From the NCBI GenBank assembly GCA_902766545.1, contig CACXEC010000086.1:1-11894 (forward strand): a stretch of 11,894 nt of DNA, given 5' to 3'. The notes under the pieces were generated by a model. It had not been told where the DNA came from. It saw only the letters and a program-made list of their open reading frames with translations, and made no database searches. Shown here in pieces: positions 11,658-11,894 of this stretch (its first letter is position 1; each line of letters begins with the position of its first letter). The translations under genes and the position numbers were made by a program. Source of the DNA: an uncultured Erysipelotrichaceae bacterium (GTDB lineage Bacteria; Bacillota_I; Bacilli_A; RF39; UBA660).

Positions 11658-11894
11658 ATGAATAATAATTCAAAAACTATAGCTATTATCGCACTTGTAT
11701 TAGCAATAGTAGGACTTGGAATAGGTTTTGCAGCATTCTCTACTACATTAACTATTTCATCAAGTGCAACAGTAAATCCTGATAGTACAGTATTTACAGG
11801 AAATGTAGGATTTGATACTACAGTTGGATCATGTGCCAAAGTATCAGGAACAAGTACTGATGTTACTGGTGTTGCTGGAACTGTAACATTAACA
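11658..11894 (+). CDS. Exported protein with SipW/TasA-like signal sequence (partial)
   Basis: 79 codons are present and the frame is open to the window edge. ATG 11658 follows AAAGGAG (11646-11652); an in-frame ATG at 11643 has no SD at the right distance. Residues 1-28 are a signal sequence: short NNNSK start, hydrophobic core IAIIALVLAIVGLGIGF, then AAFSTTLTISSSATVNP. The G-x-AAFS ending is like signal peptides of the SipW-dependent TasA/CalY class, whose members form surface fibres. The mature start is rich in Ser, Thr, Val and Gly (TVFTGNVGFDTTVGSCAKV), as in beta-sandwich surface proteins. No SipW peptidase gene is in the window. The family assignment is tentative because the C-terminus is missing. 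Confidence 0.65.
   Translation, partial: MNNNSKTIAIIALVLAIVGLGIGFAAFSTTLTISSSATVNPDSTVFTGNVGFDTTVGSCAKVSGTSTDVTGVAGTVTLT

Noticed and set aside
11633..11839. Minus-strand 68-aa frame near the right edge
   Set aside because: Mirror of the signal-peptide gene, which has a clear SD and export signal on the plus strand.
1..11894. Mycoplasma-type code with TGA as tryptophan
   Set aside because: Absence of TGA stops is suggestive, but all tryptophans use TGG, genes are full length without reading TGA, and about 15 stops is too few to judge.
1..11894. CRISPR arrays, prophage or integrase genes
   Set aside because: No regularly spaced repeats of CRISPR type and no integrase, transposase or phage structural motifs were found.

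Overview
The window reads as a stretch of chromosome from a very AT-rich, low-GC Gram-positive bacterium of the Bacilli / Mollicutes-like group, probably a gut or host-associated fermenter. The reasons are the A/T-biased codon use (Lys, Asn, Ile and Leu dominate), strong AAGGAGG-type ribosome binding sites, a fermentative phosphoketolase, a D-aspartate peptidoglycan pathway typical of lactic-acid-type Firmicutes, and short AT-rich hairpin terminators at most gene ends. Every stop codon I could place is TAA or TAG; none is TGA. Tryptophan is encoded by TGG.

Layout. 1-1831 (minus): an exported protein (cut by the window edge, TTG start) downstream of a membrane-anchored XRE/HTH protein. 1917-2033 (minus): an unrecognised 38-residue basic ORF, divergent from 2135-2974 (plus), a stand-alone protein of the E2/chloramphenicol acetyltransferase fold with an altered catalytic motif. 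2987-5934 (minus): a compact three-gene operon with D-aspartate ligase (ATP-grasp), an overlapping aspartate racemase and a membrane-anchored CapA-type metallophosphatase; the first two probably make and install D-Asp in the cell wall. 5997-8345 (minus): xylulose-5-P/fructose-6-P phosphoketolase with its own terminator. 8497-8656 (minus): tandem tRNA-Arg(ACG) and tRNA-Pro(TGG), both with encoded CCA. 8760-9173 (plus): an unrecognised small protein. 9192-10151 (minus): a protein with a transglutaminase-like Cys-His-Asp pattern. 10310-10992 (plus): a two-gene operon (a predicted two-helix membrane protein and a small acidic protein), preceded by 11-bp-phased GTAA repeats.

The last 900 bases hold the most unusual material. 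11260-11528 has the architecture of a type I toxin-antitoxin locus: a promoter with extended -10, a leader hairpin that traps the Shine-Dalgarno, a 28-residue almost wholly hydrophobic peptide, a 3' terminator, and an opposing TTGACA-17-TATTAT promoter driving an RNA of about 120 nt that overlaps only the 3' end of the mRNA. The 5' and 3' ends of the locus are inverted repeats, so the mRNA can close 5' to 3'. About 300 bases upstream, on the minus strand, is a GC-rich structured segment with its own terminator that shares the motif GTTNAGTRC..GCC with both RNAs; it may be a second, orphan RNA of the same kind. The window ends in the first 79 codons of an exported protein with a SipW/TasA-like signal sequence.
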